Source: Actinomycetes bacterium (GTDB lineage Bacteria > Actinomycetota > Thermoleophilia > Solirubrobacterales > Solirubrobacteraceae). From it: 6,823 bases of DNA. This document shows positions 4,909 to 6,823 of the stretch, piece by piece (within the stretch, counting starts at the first letter, position 1; each line of letters starts with the position of its first letter). The notes beneath the pieces are model-generated. The model had not been told where the DNA came from. It saw only the letters and a list, made by a program, of their open reading frames with translations, and made no database searches. Both the position numbers and the translations under genes were made by a program. The stretch covers positions 1 to 6,823 of the forward strand of contig JAEXXR010000490.1 of the NCBI GenBank assembly GCA_023405705.1, read 5' to 3'.

Positions 4909-6300
4909 GTGGCACGCAGACGACTGTTCGTGACCTTCGCGCTGGCGCTCGCGCTGACGCTGCTGGCGGCCGCGACCGCCTCCGCGGCGACGCAGACGGT
5001 CACCAGAACCTTCGGGCCGATCAGAATCGGCGGCTACGAGGTCCGGCAGGACACGACGATGGGCGTCCCGAACGCCGGCGTCGACGGCTACATCACCGAC
5101 ATGGAGGTCGACGTCGTCGACCGCAACGGCAAGGTGCTGCCGATCTCGCGGGTGATGCTCCACCACGTCGTCTTCCTGAACATGGGGGCGCCGGGCGACA
5201 TGCGCCGCGACCGCACCTGCGGCCAGTTCACGCTGTGGAACTCGCGCGACACGCTGCCGGCGCTGGCCGAGCGCTTCTACGCCGCCGGCGAGGAGCGGGC
5301 CGAGATGCACCTGCCGCCCGGCTACGGCTACAGAGTCAACGCGAGAGACACCTGGTTCATGGTGTGGATGCTGATGAACCACCGGCAGGTGCCCGACGAG
5401 GCGTACGTCAAGTACACGATGACGGTCGAGACCGAGCCGGTGAAGCCGGTCGTCCCGTACTGGCTCGACGTCGCCAACTGCTCGGTCGACCCGATCTACA
5501 ACGTCCCCGGCGACGGCCGCGCCGGCTCGCTGCACAGACGCACCAGCGAGTTCGCGATGCAGGAGTCGGGCCGGATCGTCGCCGGCAGCGGCCACGTCCA
5601 CGGCGGCGGCCAGAGCCTGTCGGTCACGCAGCCGACCTGCGAGAACCGCGAGGTCGCCCGCTTCCTGCCGACCTGGGGCTCCCGCAGCCACCCCTTCTAC
5701 AACGTCAAGCCGATCCTCCACGAGCCCGGCCCGATCGACGTGACGACGATGCAGTCGCCGACCGGCATCCCGGTCACGGCCGGCTCCAGACTGGCGCTCA
5801 CCTCGACCTACGACGGCGCGCTGCCGCACACGCGCGTGATGGGGATCTCCGTCCTCTACCTCGCGCCCGACGAGACGGTCACCGACCCCTGTGGGGCGCT
5901 CCCGCAGGACGCCGCCTACTCGCAGCGGCCCGCCGGTCGCAGCACGCCGCCGCGCTTCACCGTCCCGCTGACCGGGATCGACCCGAGAACCGGCAGAGCG
6001 GTGACGATCAAGGCGCCGCCCGGCAGACGCGTCGACCTGCGCAACGGCGGGACCGTCGACGTCCGCGGCTTCGCCTTCTCCAAGCCGAACATCAGACTGC
6101 GCAAGGGCGCGAGACTGACGTGGCGGTTCCGCGACCGAGGCGCGATCCACAACGTCACGCTCGCCTCGGGGCCGATCGGCTTCGGCTCCGACAACCTCGA
6201 CAGAGGGACCTTCTCGCAGCGCTTCACGAAGAAGGGGACCTACCGCATCTTCTGCGCGCTGCACCCGGTCGCGATGACCGAGTCGGTCGTCGTCGGCTGA
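4909..6300 (+). CDS. Exported PHM/DBM-like copper monooxygenase fused to a C-terminal cupredoxin domain
   Basis: Secreted 463-residue protein. A Sec signal (MARRR, hydrophobic core, ASA cleavage after Ala26) precedes a region of about 30-320 whose motifs follow the order of peptidylglycine/dopamine copper monooxygenases. His85-His86 (MLHHVVFLN) and His158 (WMLMNH) match the first copper site; His229-x-His231 (GHVHGGG) and Met311 (HTRVMGISVLYL) match the second. A Pro/Arg-rich linker (about 335-375) leads to a cupredoxin domain (382-463) with His414, Cys449, His452 and Met456 as type 1 copper ligands (CALHPVAM). PHM hydroxylates C-H bonds using O2 and an external reductant; here the cupredoxin may feed electrons to the dicopper centre. 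Substrate unknown. A transport or copper-binding role without catalysis is possible. Thirteen of 44 Arg codons are AGA. The gene seems monocistronic, with its own promoter and a downstream hairpin. Copper-site assignment is by motif only. Confidence 0.8.
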   Translation: MARRRLFVTFALALALTLLAAATASAATQTVTRTFGPIRIGGYEVRQDTTMGVPNAGVDGYITDMEVDVVDRNGKVLPISRVMLHHVVFLNMGAPGDMRRDRTCGQFTLWNSRDTLPALAERFYAAGEERAEMHLPPGYGYRVNARDTWFMVWMLMNHRQVPDEAYVKYTMTVETEPVKPVVPYWLDVANCSVDPIYNVPGDGRAGSLHRRTSEFAMQESGRIVAGSGHVHGGGQSLSVTQPTCENREVARFLPTWGSRSHPFYNVKPILHEPGPIDVTTMQSPTGIPVTAGSRLALTSTYDGALPHTRVMGISVLYLAPDETVTDPCGALPQDAAYSQRPAGRSTPPRFTVPLTGIDPRTGRAVTIKAPPGRRVDLRNGGTVDVRGFAFSKPNIRLRKGARLTWRFRDRGAIHNVTLASGPIGFGSDNLDRGTFSQRFTKKGTYRIFCALHPVAMTESVVVG

Positions 6301-6309
6301 CGCCGCGCC

Positions 6310-6339
6310 CGGCGCCGCGCGGGACACCCCGCGGCGCCG
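6310..6339 (+). terminator. Strong GC hairpin after the copper protein gene
   Basis: Starting 10 nt after the TGA, a 10-bp perfect stem (6310-6319 with 6330-6339), one bulged C (6320) and a 3-bp GGG/CCC tip close on the triloop ACA. This is the strongest hairpin in the window. It lacks a T-run, as many high-GC actinobacterial terminators do. The position right after a stop and before a promoter region supports termination. Confidence 0.6.
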
Positions 6340-6404
6340 CCCGTCCGGGTCGGTCTGAATCCGGTCAGAAAAATGGTTCCGAGTGACGCAACTCGCGCCC
6401 TCGC

Positions 6405-6429
6405 CCGTTGTTGAGACAGACATCAACGG
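6405..6429. promoter_or_regulatory. Inverted repeat in the gap before the 99-residue gene
   Basis: CCGTTG (6405-6410) and CAACGG (6424-6429) form a perfect 6-bp inverted repeat with a 13-nt spacer in an AT-richer stretch about 65 nt before the downstream ATG. A weak promoter, TTGAGG (6433-6438) and TTACGG (6456-6461) with a 17-nt spacer, lies just after it. The repeat could be an operator. Neither is certain. Confidence 0.25.
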
Positions 6430-6458
6430 CGCTTGAGGAAGCCGTTCCGAAACCGTTA

Positions 6459-6492
6459 CGGCGGCTTAACTGCCGCCGAGAAGACTGGCGGC
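6459..6492 (+). promoter_or_regulatory. Leader with two mutually exclusive hairpins before the 99-residue gene
   Basis: GCCGCC (6472-6477) can pair with GGCGGC upstream (6460-6465, extended to 7 bp by C6459-G6478, loop TTAACT) or with GGCGGC downstream (6487-6492, loop of 9 nt) directly against the ATG. The second fold would bury the ribosome landing site and the first would free it. No strong Shine-Dalgarno is present; GAGAAG at 6478-6483 lies in the loop of the second fold. The pairing is visible; regulation is inferred. Confidence 0.35.
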
Positions 6493-6493
6493 C

Positions 6494-6793
6494 ATGATGA
6501 CCGAGATCCTCCTCATCGCAGGGCCCGAGGGACGTGACGCAGAGCTCGTCGCCTCCGCCGCTGCGCACCACCCGCACCGCGTGACGGTGCTGATCGGAGC
6601 CGACGACCCGCCCTGGAGCTGGAGCGAGACGCGCGCCGCCGTCGCCAGGCGCGAGCGGCTCGCGACGCTGCTGACCGCCACCGAGCTGGCGACCGGCGCG
6701 ACCGTCGTCGGGCTCGTCGGCGACCCCGGCCAGCTCGACGGCGCCGCCTTCGACGCCGTCGTCGGCGGCAGCAACCTCCTCACCGCAGCTTGA
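6494..6793 (+). CDS. Small alpha/beta protein of unknown function, weakly universal-stress-like
   Basis: I do not recognise this 99-residue protein. The pattern looks like a Rossmann-type alternation: strand ILLIAGP (5-11), helix (12-25), strand RVTVLIG (29-35), a Trp-containing loop DPPWSWSE (37-44), a long Arg/Ala helix (45-67), strand ATVVGLVGD (69-77) and a final FDAVVGGSN strand (86-94). This resembles the universal stress protein fold, but it is some 40 residues shorter than that family and lacks its G-x2-G-x9-G nucleotide-binding tail. It could be a shortened relative or an unrelated domain. Two ATG codons stand in tandem (6494 and 6497), so the exact start is uncertain. No signal peptide or membrane segment is visible. 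The coding pattern is good: GC third positions and alternating hydrophobic strands. It has no AGA codon, unlike the copper gene upstream. Confidence 0.65.
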   Translation: MMTEILLIAGPEGRDAELVASAAAHHPHRVTVLIGADDPPWSWSETRAAVARRERLATLLTATELATGATVVGLVGDPGQLDGAAFDAVVGGSNLLTAA

Positions 6794-6823
6794 CCTCCGC
6801 GTCCCCGCGCGACCGGCGCCGTC

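Noticed and set aside
3795..5003. Upstream in-frame extension of bcp to 560 residues
   Set aside because: The extension runs antisense through the glycosylase and is low-complexity; the family start MIEIGEKAPQF at 3794 has its own ribosome site.
4909..6300. Laccase, copper nitrite reductase or other multicopper oxidase
   Set aside because: Only one C-x2-H-x3-M cupredoxin motif is present, and no paired HxH or HCHxxxH multicopper oxidase motifs. The HH, HxH and late Met fit PHM/DBM better.
4672..6426. Long open frames of over 560 codons overlapping the copper protein on both strands
   Set aside because: Both are Arg/Pro/Gly-rich shadows. The frame from 4909 has a signal peptide, ribosome site, promoter and metal ligands in family order.
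1..6823. CRISPR array, tRNA or rRNA gene, insertion sequence, phage or defence genes
   Set aside because: No spaced direct repeats, cloverleaf-like segment, transposase or terminal inverted repeats were seen; genes fill nearly all of the window and are of ordinary chromosomal type.

Overview
The window is very GC-rich. Its codon third positions are almost all G or C, and it uses SD-led ATG/GTG starts, a lipoprotein with an alanine-rich signal peptide, and a LivK/LivM uptake system. This suggests a high-GC actinobacterium, probably Thermoleophilia/Solirubrobacterales (Conexibacter-like). That placement is inferred from protein style and is not proven. An unusual trait is frequent use of the Arg codon AGA in most genes despite the GC content.

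Layout. (1) Positions 1-2226, minus strand: the start of a branched-chain amino-acid-type ABC uptake operon. A lipoprotein binding protein (livK) overlaps by one base a LivM-type permease that runs off the left edge. (2) Positions 2227-2404: a divergent control region with a 7-bp inverted repeat spaced by 11 nt, the layout expected of a LysR-type operator. (3) Positions 2405-3319, plus strand: a LysR-type regulator, probably the local regulator of the liv genes. (4) Positions 3321-3794 and 3929-4774, minus strand: a Bcp/PrxQ peroxiredoxin and an Fpg/Nei-family DNA glycosylase, consistent with peroxide defence and oxidative DNA repair. The glycosylase lacks its fourth zinc-finger cysteine. (5) Positions 4909-6300, plus strand: an exported protein whose N-terminal two thirds carries the six copper ligands expected of a PHM/DBM-type copper monooxygenase, followed by a cupredoxin domain with type 1 copper ligands. 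A strong GC hairpin follows its stop. (6) Positions 6494-6793, plus strand: a 99-residue alpha/beta protein of unknown function, possibly a shortened universal-stress-like fold, behind a leader with two mutually exclusive hairpins.

The best candidate for something new is the copper protein: a PHM-like dicopper module joined to its own blue-copper-like domain, which could act as a built-in electron donor. There is no RNA gene, CRISPR array, insertion sequence or other mobile element that I can support. No gene-free gap exceeds about 195 bases.
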